A DNA stretch of 64,000 bases, from the NCBI RefSeq assembly GCF_003086295.3, contig NW_027255452.1, positions 620,001-684,000 on the forward strand. Reading direction: 5' to 3'. Position 1 is the stretch's first letter, and every line of letters starts with the position of its first letter. Made by a program: the position numbers and the translations under genes. The DNA comes from Arachis hypogaea. Taxonomy: Eukaryota; Streptophyta; Magnoliopsida; Fabales; Fabaceae. Shown piece after piece: positions 25,301-36,635 of this stretch. The notes under the pieces are model-generated. The model saw only the letters and a list, made by a program, of their open reading frames with translations. It searched no databases and was not told the DNA's origin.

Positions 25301-27365
25301 AGGATTTTTAGGGTTTTCTAGGATTTTTTAGGGTTTTCTAGGTTTTTTTTTAGGGTTTTTAGGATTTTTAGGGTTTTCTAGATTTTCTAGGGTTTTTAGA
25401 GTTTTAGGTTTTTAGGCTTTTCTAGGATTTTCTAGGGTTTTCTAGGTTTTTTAGGTTTTTAGGATTTTTAGGATTTTCTAGGGTTTTTTAGGTTTTCTAG
25501 GTTTTTAGGGTTTTCAGGGTTTTTAGGGTTTTATGATTTTTTAGGTTTTTAGGCATTTTAGGGTTTTCTAGGGATTTTAGGGTTTTCTAGGTTTTTAGAA
25601 TTTTCTAGGTTTTTAGGGTTTTATATGGTTTTGTAGGGTTTTTAGGGTTTTCTTAGGTTTTCTAGGGTTTTCTAGGTTTTTTAGGAATTTCCAGGGTTTT
25701 CTAGGATTCTTTAGAGTTTTCAAGGTTTTCTAGAGTTTTCTAGGGTTTTTTAGGATTTTCTAGGGTTTTTAGAGTTTTCTAGAATTCTCTAGGGTTTTCT
25801 TGGATTTTCTTGGGTTTTCTAAGTTTTTTAGGGTTTTTAGGATTTTTAGGATTTTTTTTAGTTTTCTAGGATTTTCTAGGGTTTTTAGGGATTTCTAGGG
25901 TTTTTATGATATTCTAGGACTTTTAAGGGTTTTCTAGGTTTTTTGGATTTCTTTTAGAGTTTTCTAGGGTTTCTAGGATTTTCTAGGTTTTTTAGGGTTT
26001 TCTAAGATTTTCTAGGGTTTTAGGATTTTTATGGTTTTCTAGGGTTTTTAGGGATTTCTTGGTTTTTCAGGGTTTTTTTTAGGTTTTTTTTTTTCCAGGT
26101 TTTTTGGGTTTTATGGTTTTATTGGATTTTCTAGGCTTTTTAGGGTTTTTAGGGTTTTCTAGGGTTTTATCGTTTTCTAGGATTTCCTATGGATTTCTAG
26201 GGTTTTTAGGGATTTCTTGGGTATTTAGGGTTTTCTAGGGTTTCTAGGGTTTTTAGGGTTTTTGGGTTTTCTAGGGTTTTTTATGGTTTTCTAGGTTTAT
26301 TAGGGTTTTCTAAGGTTTTTAGGGTTATTAGGATTTTTAGGGTTTTTTAGGGTTTTCAGGTTTTTAGGGTTTTCTAGGATTTTTTAGGGTTTTTTATGTT
26401 TTCTAGGGTTTTTAGGGTTTTCTAGAATTTTTAGGGTTTTAGGATTTTTTGGGTTATCTAGTGTTATCTAGGGTTTTCTTGGATTTTTTAGGGTTTTTAG
26501 GGTTTTTGGGTTTTTAGAATTTCTAGGGTTTTCTAGGGTTTTCTAGGGTTTTTAGGGTTTTCTAGGATTTTTAGGGTTTTCTAGGGTTTTTTAGGGTTTT
26601 CTAGGGTTTTTGGGTTTTTTGGGTTGTTAGGGTTATCTAGGCTTTTCTAGGATTTTTTAGGGTTTTTTTTGGTGTTTTTAGGGTTTTTTGGGTTTTTGAA
26701 TTTCTAGGTTTTCTAGGATTTTCTAGGGTTTTTAGGGTTTTCTAGGATTTTTAGGGATTTCTACAGTTTTCTAGTGCTTTTTGGGTTTTTCTAGGTTTTC
26801 TAAGTTTTTAGGTTTTCAAGGGTTTTTAGGGTTTTCTAGATTTTTTAGGGTTTTTAGGATTTTAGGGTTTTCTAGGGTTTTTAGGGTTTTCTTGGTTTTT
26901 TATGATTTTTAGGTTTTCTAGGATTTTTTAGGGTTTTCTAGGGTTTTCTAGGATTTCTAGGATTTTTAGGATTAGGGTTTTCTAGGATTTTTTAGGGTTT
27001 TCTAGGTTTTCTAGGATTTTCTAGGATTTTTTTAGGATTTTTAGGGTTTTCTAGGATTTTAGGGTTTTCTAGAGTTTTCTAAGGTTTTTAGGCTTTTCTA
27101 GGATTTTCTAGGGTTTTCTAGGATTTTTTAGTGTTTTTAGGATTTTTAGGATTTTCTAGGGTTTTTAGCGTTTTCTAGGTTTTTAGGGTTTTCAAGGGTT
27201 TTTAGGGTTTTCCATGATTTTTTAGGGTTTTCTAGGATTTTAGGGTTTTCTAGGGATTTTAGGATTTTCTAGGGTTTTTAGAATTTTCTAGGTTTTTTAG
27301 GGTTTTATATGGTTTTGTAGGGTTTCTTAGGTTTCTTAGGTTTTCTACGGTTTTCTAGGTTTTTT
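22378..27365 (+). repeat. Three consecutive well-preserved higher-order units
   Basis: Starts lie at about 22378, 24008 and 25683, with the next at 27366; lengths are about 1630, 1675 and 1683 bp. GAATTC occurs at 22467, 24102, 25782 and (in the next unit) 27465. Marks kept include GATATTCTAGGAC, TTCCTATGGATTTC, GGTTATCTAG, TCTACAG, TTAGCG and TTATATGGTTTTGTAGGG. The last two units are among the closest matches to the reference unit at 60622-62349. Confidence 0.85.
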
Positions 27366-27993
27366 AGGAATTTCCAGGGTTTTCTAGGATTCTTTAGAGT
27401 TTTCAAGGTTTTCTAGAGTTTTCTAGGGTTTTTTAGGATTTTCTAGGGTTTTTAGAGTTTTCTAGAATTCTCTAGGGTTTTCTTGGATTTTTGGGTTTTC
27501 TAAGTTTTTAGGGTTTTTAGGATTTTTCGGATTTTTTTTAGTTTTCTAGGATTTTCTAGGGTTTTTTAGGGATTTCTAGGGTTTTTATGATATTCTAGGA
27601 CTTTTAAGGGTTTTCTAGGTTTTTTGGTTTCTTTTAGAGTTTTCTAGGGTTTTCTAGGATTTTCTATGGTTTTTAGGGTTTTCTAAGATTTTCTAGGGTT
27701 TTCTAGGGTTTTAGGATTTTCTATGGTTTTCTAGGTTTTTAGGGATTTCTTGGGTTTTTCAGGGTTTTTTGGTTTTTTTGTTTTCCAGGTTTTTTGGGTT
27801 TTATATGGTTTTATTGGATTTTCTAGGCTTTTCTAGGGTTTTTTAGGGTTTTCTGATTTTTAGGGTTTTCATTTTAGGATTTTCTAGGATTTTAGGGTTT
27901 CTAGGGTTTTTAGAATTTTCTAGGTTTTAGGGTTTTAGGTTTTGTAGGGTTTCTTAGGATTTTCTTAGGTTTTCTAGGTTTTTCTAGGTTTTT
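27366..27993 (+). repeat. Truncated higher-order unit, 628 bp
   Basis: A sharp start (AGGAATTTCC) and all the usual first-part marks are present: GAATTC at 27465, GATATTCTAGGAC, GTTTTCCAGG and TTATATGGTTTTATTGG. The sequence then passes at about 27853 from TAGGGTTTTC directly to TGATTTTTAGGG and the end-of-unit block, and the next start is at 27994. About 1.05 kb of the normal unit is absent. The junction matches those of the other truncated units. Confidence 0.85.
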
Positions 27994-30157
27994 AGGAATT
28001 TTAGGGTTTTCTAGGTTTTTAGGTTTTCAGGTTTTCTAGATTTTCTAGGTTTTTTAGGATTTTCTAGGTTTTTAGGTTTTCTAGAGGGTTTTCTATTTTC
28101 TTGGGTTTTTAGGATTTTTAGGGTTTTTTTTAGGGTTTTCTAGGATTTTCTAGGTTTTTAGGGTTTCTAGGGTTTTTATGATTTCTAGGTTTTAGGGTTT
28201 TCTAGGTTTTTTGGATTTTTTAGAGTTTTCTAGGGTTTTCTAGGATTTTCTAGGTTTTTAGGGTTTTCTAGATTTTTAGGGTTTTCTAGGGTTTTAGTTT
28301 TCTAGGTTTTCTAGGGTTTTAGGATTTCTTGGGTTTTTAGTTTTTTTAGGTTTTTGGTTTTCCAGGTTTTTTGGGTTTTATATGGTTTTAGGATTTCTAG
28401 GTTTTCTAGGGTTTTTAGGGTTTTCTAGGGTTTTTAGTTTTTAGGATTTCTATGATTTTAGGGTTTTAGGATTTTGGTTTTAGGTTTCTAGGTTTCTAGG
28501 GTTTTTAGGGTTTTTGGGTTTTCTAGGGTTTTTTAGGTTTTCTAGGATTTTTAGGGTTTCTAGGTTTTTAGGGTTTTCTAGGATTTTAGGGTTTTTTAGG
28601 TTTTCAGGGTTTTTTTCTAGGATTTTTAGGGTTTTCTAGGTTTTTAGTTTTCTAGGGTTTTAGGTTTTCTAGAATTTTTAGGGTTTTTAGGATTTTTTTG
28701 GTTTCTAGTTTTTTCTAGGTTTTCTTGGATTTTTTAGGGTTTTAGGGTTTTTTGGGTTTTTTAGATTTTTAGGTTTTAGGGTTTTTAGGTTTTCTAGGTT
28801 TTTAGGGTTTTCTAGTTTTAGGGTTTTCTAGGGTTTTTGGGTTTTGGGTTTCTAGGGTTTAGGCTTTAGGATTTTTAGGGTTTTTTAGGTTTTAGGTTTT
28901 CTAGGGTTTTTAGATTTTCTAGGTTTTTTAGGATTTTCTAGGGTTTTTAGGGTTTTCTAGGATTTTTAGGTTTCTAGTTTTCTAGGTTTTTAGGTTTTCT
29001 AGGTTTTTNNNNNNNNNNNNNNNNNNNNNNNNNNNNNNNNNNNNNNNNNNNNNNNNNNNNNNNNNNNNNNNNNNNNNNNNNNNNNNNNNNNNNNNNNNNN
29101 NNNNNNNNNNNNNNNNNNNNNNNNNNNNNNNNNNNNNNNNNNNNNNNNNNNNNNNNNNNNNNNNNNNNNNNNNNNNNNNNNNNNNNNNNNNNNNNNNNNN
29201 NNNNNNNNNNNNNNNNNNNNNNNNNNNNNNNNNNNNNNNNNNNNNNNNNNNNNNNNNNNNNNNNNNNNNNNNNNNNNNNNNNNNNNNNNNNNNNNNNNNN
29301 NNNNNNNNNNNNNNNNNNNNNNNNNNNNNNNNNNNNNNNNNNNNNNNNNNNNNNNNNNNNNNNNNNNNNNNNNNNNNNNNNNNNNNNNNNNNNNNNNNNN
29401 NNNNNNNNNNNNNNNNNNNNNNNNNNNNNNNNNNNNNNNNNNNNNNNNNNNNNNNNNNNNNNNNNNNNNNNNNNNNNNNNNNNNNNNNNNNNNNNNNNNN
29501 NNNNNNNNNNNNNNNNNNNNNNNNNNNNNNNNNNNNNNNNNNNNNNNNNNNNNNNNNNNNNNNNNNNNNNNNNNNNNNNNNNNNNNNNNNNNNNNNNNNN
29601 NNNNNNNNNNNNNNNNNNNNNNNNNNNNNNNNNNNNNNNNNNNNNNNNNNNNNNNNNNNNNNNNNNNNNNNNNNNNNNNNNNNNNNNNNNNNNNNNNNNN
29701 NNNNNNNNNNNNNNNNNNNNNNNNNNNNNNNNNNNNNNNNNNNNNNNNNNNNNNNNNNNNNNNNNNNNNNNNNNNNNNNNNNNNNNNNNNNNNNNNNNNN
29801 NNNNNNNNNNNNNNNNNNNNNNNNNNNNNNNNNNNNNNNNNNNNNNNNNNNNNNNNNNNNNNNNNNNNNNNNNNNNNNNNNNNNNNNNNNNNNNNNNNNN
29901 NNNNNNNNNNNNNNNNNNNNNNNNNNNNNNNNNNNNNNNNNNNNNNNNNNNNNNNNNNNNNNNNNNNNNNNNNNNNNNNNNNNNNNNNNNNNNNNNNNNN
30001 NNNNNNNNTTAGGGTTTTCCAAGGTTTTTTAGGGTTTTTAGGATTTTAGGGTTTTCTAGGATTTTAGGATTTTCTAGGGTTTTTAGATTTTCTAGGTTTT
30101 TTTAGGGTTTTTAGGTTTTTAGGGTTTTCTTAGGTTTTCTAGGTTTTTAGGGTTTTT
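27994..30157 (+). repeat. Higher-order unit interrupted by the assembly gap
   Basis: The first 1014 bp (27994-29008) follow the normal order up to the region just after TCTACAG. The last 149 bp (30009-30157) hold the end-of-unit block. Sequenced bases total about 1164, so roughly 0.4-0.5 kb is missing if this is a single unit. Confidence 0.7.
29009..30008. other. Assembly gap of 1000 N
   Basis: Exactly 1000 unknown bases, a round number that suggests a placeholder and not a measured size. The left flank ends in the part of the unit just after the TCTACAG landmark. The right flank resumes at the TTCCATGATTT-like landmark, written here as TTCCAAGG. In intact units these points are about 400 bp apart, so the missing sequence is plausibly about 0.4 kb or that plus whole units. 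A reading frame drawn across the N run on the minus strand is meaningless. Confidence 0.97.
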
Positions 30158-32014
30158 AGGAATTTTTAGGGTTTTCTAGGATTTTAGGTTTTCAAGGTTT
30201 TTAGTTTTCTAGGGTTTTTTAGGATTTTCTAGGGTTTTTTAGGGTTTTCTAGAATTTTCTAGGGTTTTCTTGGATTTTCTTGGGTTTTCTAGTTTTTTAG
30301 GGTTTTAGGTTTTTAGGATTTTTTTAGTTTTCTAGGTTTTCTAGGGTTTTTTAGGATTCTAGGGTTTTTATGATTTTAGGTTTTAAGGGTTTTCTAGGTT
30401 TTTGGATTTTTTTAGAGTTTTCTAGGGTTTTCTAGATTTTCTAGGTTTTTTAGGGTTTTCTAAGTTTTTTAGGGTTTTCTAGGGTTTTAGGATTTTCTAG
30501 GTTTTCTAGGGTTTTTTAGGATTTCTTGGGTTTTTTAGGGTTTTTTTTTTAGGTTTTTTTTTTTTTGGTTTTTTGGGTTTTATGGTTTTTAGGATTTTCT
30601 AGGTTTTCTAGGGTTTTTTGGGTTTTCTAGGGTTTTTAGTTTTTAGGATTTTTATGGATTTTCTAGGGTTTTTAGGATTTTCTTGGGTTTTAGGGTTTTT
30701 AGGGTTTCTAGGTTTTTAGGGTTTTTGGGTTTTTCTAGGGTTTTTAGGTTTTTCTAGGGTTTTTAGGGTTTTCTAGGTTTTTAGGGTTATCTAGGATTTT
30801 TAGGGTTTTTTAGGGTTTTAGGTTTTTTAGGGTTTTCTAGGATTTTTAGGGTTTTAGGGTTTTTTATGTTTTCTAGGGTTTTTAGGTTTTCTAGGGTTTT
30901 TAGGGTTTCTAGAATTTTTTAGGGTTTTTAGGATTTTTTTGGTTTAGTTTTTAGGGTTTTCTAGGATTTTTTAGGGTTTTTAGGGTTTTGGGTTTTTTAG
31001 TTTTCTAGGGTTTTCTAGGGTTTTTTAGGGTTTTCTAGGATTTTTAGGGTTTTCTAGTTTTTTAGGGTTTTCTAGGGTTTTTAGGGTTTTTTGGGTTTCT
31101 AGGTTATCTAGGGTTTTCTAGGATTTTTTAGGGTTTTTAGTTTTAGGGTTTTCTCTGGGTTTTTTAGAATTTTCTAGGTTTTCTAGGGTTTTCTAGGGTT
31201 TTTAGGGTTTTCTAGGATTTTTAGGGTTTTCTAGGTTTTTTAGGGTTTTCTAGGGTTTTTTGGGTTTTTTGGGTTGTCTAGGGTTATCTAGGTTTTCTAG
31301 GATTTTTTAGGGTTTTTTTTGTGTTTTTAGGGTTTTCTTGGGTTTTTTAGAATTTCTAAGGTTTTCTAGGATTTTCTAGGGTTTTTAGGGTTTTCTAGGA
31401 TTTTTAGGGTTTTCTAGTTTTCTAGTGTTTTTGGTTTTTCTAGGTTTTCTAAGGTTTTTAGGGTTTTCAAGGGTTTTTTAGGGTTTTCTAGATTTTTAGG
31501 GTTTTTAGGGATTTTAGGGTTTTCTAGGGTTTTTAGGGTTTTCTTGGATTTTTTATGATTTTCTAGGATTTTCTAGGATTTTTAGGGTTTTTTAGGGTTT
31601 TCTAGGATTTTCTAGGATTTTTTAGGATTTTTAGGGTTTTCTAGGATTTTTTAGGGTTTTCTAGGGTTTTCTAGGATTTTCTAGGATTTTTTAGGATTTT
31701 TAGGGTTTTCTAGGATTTTCTAGGGTTTTCTAGAGTTTTCTAGGTTTTTAGGGTTTTCTAGGATTTTCTAGGGTTTTTTTTAGGTTTTTAGGATTTTTAG
31801 GATTTTCTAGGGTTTTTAGCGTTTTCTAGGTTTTTTAGGGTTTTCAAGGGTTTTTTAGGGTTTCTGATTTTTTTAGGGTTTTTAGGATTTTAGGGTTTTC
31901 TAGGGTTTTAGGTTTTCTAGGGTTTTTTTAGAATTTTCTAGGTTTTTTAGGGTTTTATATGGTTTTGTAGGGTTTCTTAGGTTTCTTAGGTTTTCTAGGT
32001 TTTCTAGGTTTTTT
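30158..32014 (+). repeat. Higher-order unit with an internal ~180-bp duplication
   Basis: At about 1857 bp this is longer than its neighbours. The block TTTTTTGGGTTTCTAGG-TTATCTAGG with its following AGAATTTTCTAGG segment occurs near 31088 and again near 31268, so about 180 bp is doubled in tandem. The rest follows the normal order, including the 69-bp duplication near 31575-31715 and TTATATGGTTTTGTAGGG near 31954. Confidence 0.7.
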
Positions 32015-33629
32015 AGGAATTTCCAGGGTTTTCTAGGATTCTTTAGAGTTTTCAGGTTTTTTAGAGTTTTCTAGGGTTTTTTAGGATTTTCTAGGGTTTT
32101 TAGAGTTTTCTAGAATTCTCTAGGGTTTTCTTGGATTTTTTGGGTTTTCTAAGTTTTTTAGGGTTTTTAGGATTTTGGATTTTTTTTTAGTTTTCTAGGA
32201 TTTTCTAGGGTTTTTTAGGGATTTCTAGGGTTTTTTATGATATTCTAGGACTTTTAAGGGTTTTCTAGGTTTTTTGGATTTCTTTTAGAGTTTTCTAGGG
32301 TTTTCTAGGATTTTCTAGGTTTTTTAGGGTTTTCTAAGATTTTCTAGGGTTTTCTAGGGTTTTAGGATTTTCTATGGTTTTCTAGGTTTTTTAGGGATTT
32401 CTTGGGTTTTTCAGGGTTTTTTTAGGTTTTTTTTTAGGTTTTTTGGGTTTTATGGTTTTATTGGATTTTCTAGGGTTTTCTAGGGTTTTTTAGGGTTTTC
32501 TGATTTTTTAGGGTTTTTTGGATTTTAGGGTTTTCTAGGGTTTTAGGGTTTTCTAGGGTTTTTAGGGTTTTCTAGGGTTTTTTAGGTTTTCTAGGATTTT
32601 TAGGGTTTTCTAAGGTTTTTAGGGTTTCTAGGATTTTTAGGGTTTTTTAGGGTTTTCAAGGGTTTTTAGGGTTTTCTAGGATTTTTTAGGGTTTTTAGGT
32701 TTTCTAGATTTTTTAGGGTTTTTAGGATTTTTTTTTTGGTTATCTAGTGTTTCTAGGGTTTTCTTGGATTTTTTAGGGTTTTTAGGGTTTTCTTGGGTTT
32801 TGAATTTTCTAGGGTTTTCTAGGGTTTTCTAGGGTTTTTAGGGTTTTCTAGGATTTTTAGGGTTTTTAGGGTTTTTTAGGGTTTTCTAGGGTTTTTAGGG
32901 TTTTTTGGGTTGTCTAGGGTTTCTAGGCTTTTCTAGGATTTTTTAGGGTTTTTTTAGTGTTTTTAGGGTTTTCTTGGTTTTTTAGAATTTCTAAGGTTTT
33001 CTAGGATTTTCTAGGGTTTTTAGGGTTTTCTAGGATTTTTAGGGATTTCTAGTTTTCTAGTGTTTTTAGGGTTTTTCTAGGGTTTTCTAAGGTTTTTAGG
33101 GTTTTCAAGGGTTTTTAGGGTTTTTTTTTTTAGGGTTTTTAGGGATTTTAGGGTTTTCTAGGGTTTTTAGGGTTTTCTTGGATTTTTATGATTTTCTAGG
33201 ATTTTCTAGGATTTTTTTAGGGTTTTCTAGGGTTTTCTAGGATTTTTTAGGATTTTTAGGGTTTTCTAGGATTTTTTAGGGTTTTCTAGGGTTTTCTAGG
33301 ATTTTCTAGGATTTTTAGGGTTTTCTAGGATTTTCTAGGGTTTTCTAGAGTTTTCTAGGTTTTTAGGCTTTTCTAGGATTTTCTAGGGTTTTTAGGTTTT
33401 TAGTTTTTAGGATTTTTAGGATTTTCTAGGGTTTTTTAGCGTTTTCTAAGGTTTTTAGGGTTTTCAAGGGTTTTCCATGATTTTTTAGGGTTTTTAGGAT
33501 TTTAGGGTTTTCTAGGGATTTTAGGGTTTTCTAGGGTTTTTAGAATTTTCTAGGTTTTTTAGGGTTTTATATGGTTTTGTAGGGTTTCTTAGGGTTTTCT
33601 TAGGTTTTCTACGGTTTTCTAGGTTTTTT
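32015..33629 (+). repeat. Higher-order unit with an end-of-unit patch in its middle
   Basis: The unit starts sharply at 32015 and has GAATTC at 32113. At about 32490 it enters the end-of-unit pattern TGATTTTTTAGGG, as truncated units do. After some 60-70 bp it returns to the central part of the unit near 32565 and finishes normally. The segment usually there, with TTATCG and ATTTCCTATGG, is missing. The total length of about 1615 bp is normal. Confidence 0.65.
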
Positions 33630-34705
33630 AGGAATTTCCAGGGTTTTCTAGGATTCTTTAGAGTTTTCAAGGTTTTCTAGAGTTTTCTAGGGTTTTTTAG
33701 GATTTTCTAGGGTTTTTAGAGTTTTCTAGAATTCTCTAGGGTTTTCTTGGATTTTTGGGTTTTCTAAGTTTTTTAGGGTTTTTAGGATTTTTAGGATTTT
33801 TTTTTGTTTTCTAGGATTTTCTAGGTTTTTAGGGATTTCTAGGGTTTTTATGATATTCTAGGACTTTTAAGGGTTTTCTAGGTTTTTTGGATTTCTTTTA
33901 GAGTTTTCTAGGGTTTTCTAGGATTTTCTAGGTTTTTTAGGGTTTTCTAAGATTTTCTAGGGTTTTCTAGGGTTTTAGGATTTTCTATGGTTTTCTAGGG
34001 TTTTTAGGGATTTCTTGGGTTTTTCAGGGTTTTTTTTTAGGTTTTTTTTTTTTTTTAGGTTTTTTGGGTTTTATATGGTTTTATTGGATTTTCTAGGCTT
34101 TTTAGGGTTTTTTAGGGTTTTCTAGGGTTTTTATTTTCTAGGATTTCCTATGGATTTCTAGGGTTTTTAGGGATTTCTTGGGTTTTAGGGTTTTCTAGGG
34201 TTTTTTAGGGTTTTTGGTTTTCTAGGGTTTTTTAGGGTTTTCTAGGTTTTTAGGGTTTCTAGGATTTTTAGGGTTTTCAGGTTTTTTAGGGTTTTCTAGG
34301 ATTTTTTAGGGTTTTAGGGTTTTTTTTTTTAGGGTTTTTTAGGGTTTTCTAGGGTTTTTAGGGTTTTCTAGAATTTTTTAGGGTTTTTAGGATTTTTGGG
34401 TTATCTAGTGTTTCTAGGGTTTTCTTGGATTTTTTAGGGTTTTTTAGGGTTTTCTTGGGTTTTTAGATTTTCTAGGGTTTTTAGGGTTTTCTAGGATTTT
34501 TAGGATTTTCTAGGTTTTTAGGGTTTTCTAGGTTTTTAGGGTTTTAGGGTTTTAGGGTTTTTGATTTTTTAGGGTTTTTAGGATTTTAGGGTTTTTTAGG
34601 GTTTTAGGGTTTTCTAGGTTTTTAGAATTTTCTAGGTTTTTTAGGGTTTTTAGGTTTTTAGGGTTTCTAGGGTTTTTTAGGTTTTTCTAGGTTTTCTAGT
34701 TTTTT
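33630..34705 (+). repeat. Higher-order unit with a ~0.5-kb deletion
   Basis: A sharp start and GAATTC at 33729 are followed by normal order to about 34490, just after the GGTTATCTAGTG region. The sequence then reaches the TTTGATTTTTTAGGG end block by about 34560. The unit is about 1.08 kb. Its missing part lies further right than in the 0.6-kb truncated class, so it is a separate event. The following start landmark is worn, so the end is approximate. Confidence 0.6.
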
Positions 34706-36635
34706 AGGTTTCTAGGTTTTCTAGGATTTTTAGGTTTTCAAGGGTTTTCTAGGTTTTTAGGGTTTTTTAGGATTTTTAGGGTTTTTAGGTTTTCTAGGGT
34801 TTTAGGGTTTTCTTGGATTTTTGGGTTTTTAGTTTTTTAGGGTTTTTAGGGTTTTTAGGATTTTTTTTTTAGGTTTTTAGGATTTTCTAGGGTTTTTTAG
34901 GGTTTTCTAGGGTTTTTAGATTTTTTTAGGGTTTTTTAGGTTTTTTGGATTTCTTAGGTTTTCTAGGTTTTCTAGGATTTTCTAGGGTTTTTTAGGGTTT
35001 TCTAGATTTTCTAGGTTTTCTAGGATTTTTTAGGTTTTCTAGGTTTTTAGGGTTTCTTGGTTTTTAGGTTTTTTAGGTTTTTTTTTTTAGGGTTTTTTGG
35101 GTTTTTTTTTTAGGATTTTCTAGGGTTTTCTAGGGTTTTTGGGTTTTCTAGGGTTTTTAGTTTTCTAGGATTTTTAGGATTTCTAGGTTTTTAGGGATTT
35201 CTTGGGTTTTAGGGTTTTCTAGGGTTTCTAGGTTTTTAGGTTTTGGGTTTTCTAGGTTTTTTAGGGTTTTCTAGGATTTTTAGGGTTTTCTAAGGTTTTT
35301 AGGGTTTCTAGGATTTTTAGGGTTTTTTAGGGTTTTCAGGTTTTTAGGGTTTTTAGATTTTTTAGGGTTTTTAGTTTTCTAGGGTTTTTAGGGTTTTCTA
35401 GGTTTTTAGGGTTTTTAGGATTTTTTTTTCTAGGTTTCTAGGGTTTTTCTTGATTTTAGGGTTTTAGGGTTTTCTTGGGTTTTTTAGATTTTCTAGGGTT
35501 TTCTAGGGTTTTCTAGGTTTTTTAGGGTTTTCTAGGATTTTTAGGGTTTTCTAGGGTTTTTAGGGTTTTCTAGGGTTTTTTGGGTTTTTTGGGTTTCTAG
35601 GGTTTCTAGGTTTTCTAGGATTTTTTAGGGTTTTTTTTGGGTTTTTAGGGTTTTCTGGGTTTTTTAGGATTTCTAGGTTTTTAGGATTTTCTAGGGTTTT
35701 TAGGGTTTTCTATTTTTAGGGTTTTATTTTTAGGTTTTTGGGTTTTTCTAGGTTTTCTAGGGTTTTTAGGTTTTCAGGGTTTTTAGGGTTTTCTAGATTT
35801 TTTAGGGTTTTTAGGATTTTAGGGTTTTCTAGGGTTTTTAGGGTTTTCTTGGATTTTTAGGTTTTCTAGGATTTTCTAGGATTTTTTAGGGTTTTCTAGG
35901 GTTTTAGGTTTTCTAGGATTTTTAGGATTTTTAGGGTTTTAGGTTTTTTAGGGTTTTCTAGGGTTTTTTAGGTTTTCTAGGGTTTTTAGGATTTTTTAGG
36001 TTTTCTAGGTTTCTAGGGTTTTCTAGGATTTTTTAGGGTTTTTTAGGTTTTTAGGGTTTTCTAGGTTTTTTTAGGTTTTTAGGGTTTTCTAGGATTTTCT
36101 AGGGTTTTTAGGGTTTTCTAGGATTTTTAGGGTTTTTTTTTAGGTTTTTAGGTTTTTTTAGGGTTTTAGGTTTTTAGGGTTTTTGGGTTTTTAGGGTTTT
36201 CTAGGTTTTTAGGTTTTTAGGTTTTAGGGTTTTTTAGGGTTTTAGGGTTTTCTAGGATTTTTAGATTTTCTAGGTTTTCTAGGGTTTTTAGGGTTTTTTA
36301 GGTTTTCTAGGATTTTTTAGGTTTTAGGGTTTTCTAGGATTTTTAGGGTTTTCTAGGTTTTCTAGGTTTTTTTAGGATTTTCTAGGGTTTTCTAGGGTTT
36401 TTTAGGTTTTTAGGATTTTTAGATTTTTAGGATTTTCTAGGGTTTTTTAGGTTTTCTAGGTTTTTAGGGTTTTCAGGGTTTTTAGGGTTTTAGGATTTTT
36501 TAGGGTTTTTAGGATTTTAGGGTTTTTCTAGGTTTTAGGGTTTTCTAGGGTTTTTTAGGATTTTCTAGGTTTTTTAGGGTTTTTAGGTTTTAGGGTTTTA
36601 GGTTTTTTAGGTTTTCTAGGTTTTTAGGGTTTTTA
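34706..36635 (+). repeat. Irregular, over-long higher-order unit
   Basis: About 1.93 kb separates two worn starts. The first 1.2 kb follows the normal order. The part from about 35990 to 36400 looks like extra, repeated words of the GGATTTTTAGGGTTTTCTAGG kind before the end block near 36480. I infer an internal duplication of about 0.3 kb, but the boundaries cannot be fixed by eye. Confidence 0.45.

Larger units (their letters stand above)
1..29008 (+). repeat. Telomere-like satellite array, left part
   Basis: This whole stretch is a head-to-tail array of 8-10 bp words, mainly TTTTCTAGGG, TTTTTAGGG and TTTTAGGG, with GGA replacing GGG in many copies. Orientation never flips; I saw no block of the complementary CCCTAAAA form. 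The words are grouped into higher-order units of about 1.6 kb whose landmarks recur in the same order. No gene, RNA gene or transposon is visible. The words resemble variant plant or algal telomere repeats, but their irregularity and the higher-order structure show this is a satellite and not a maintained telomere end. Confidence 0.95.

Noticed and set aside
28982..30022. A 346-codon open frame on the minus strand
   Set aside because: Nearly all of it is the 1000-N gap; only a few codons at each end are real sequence, and these are array words.
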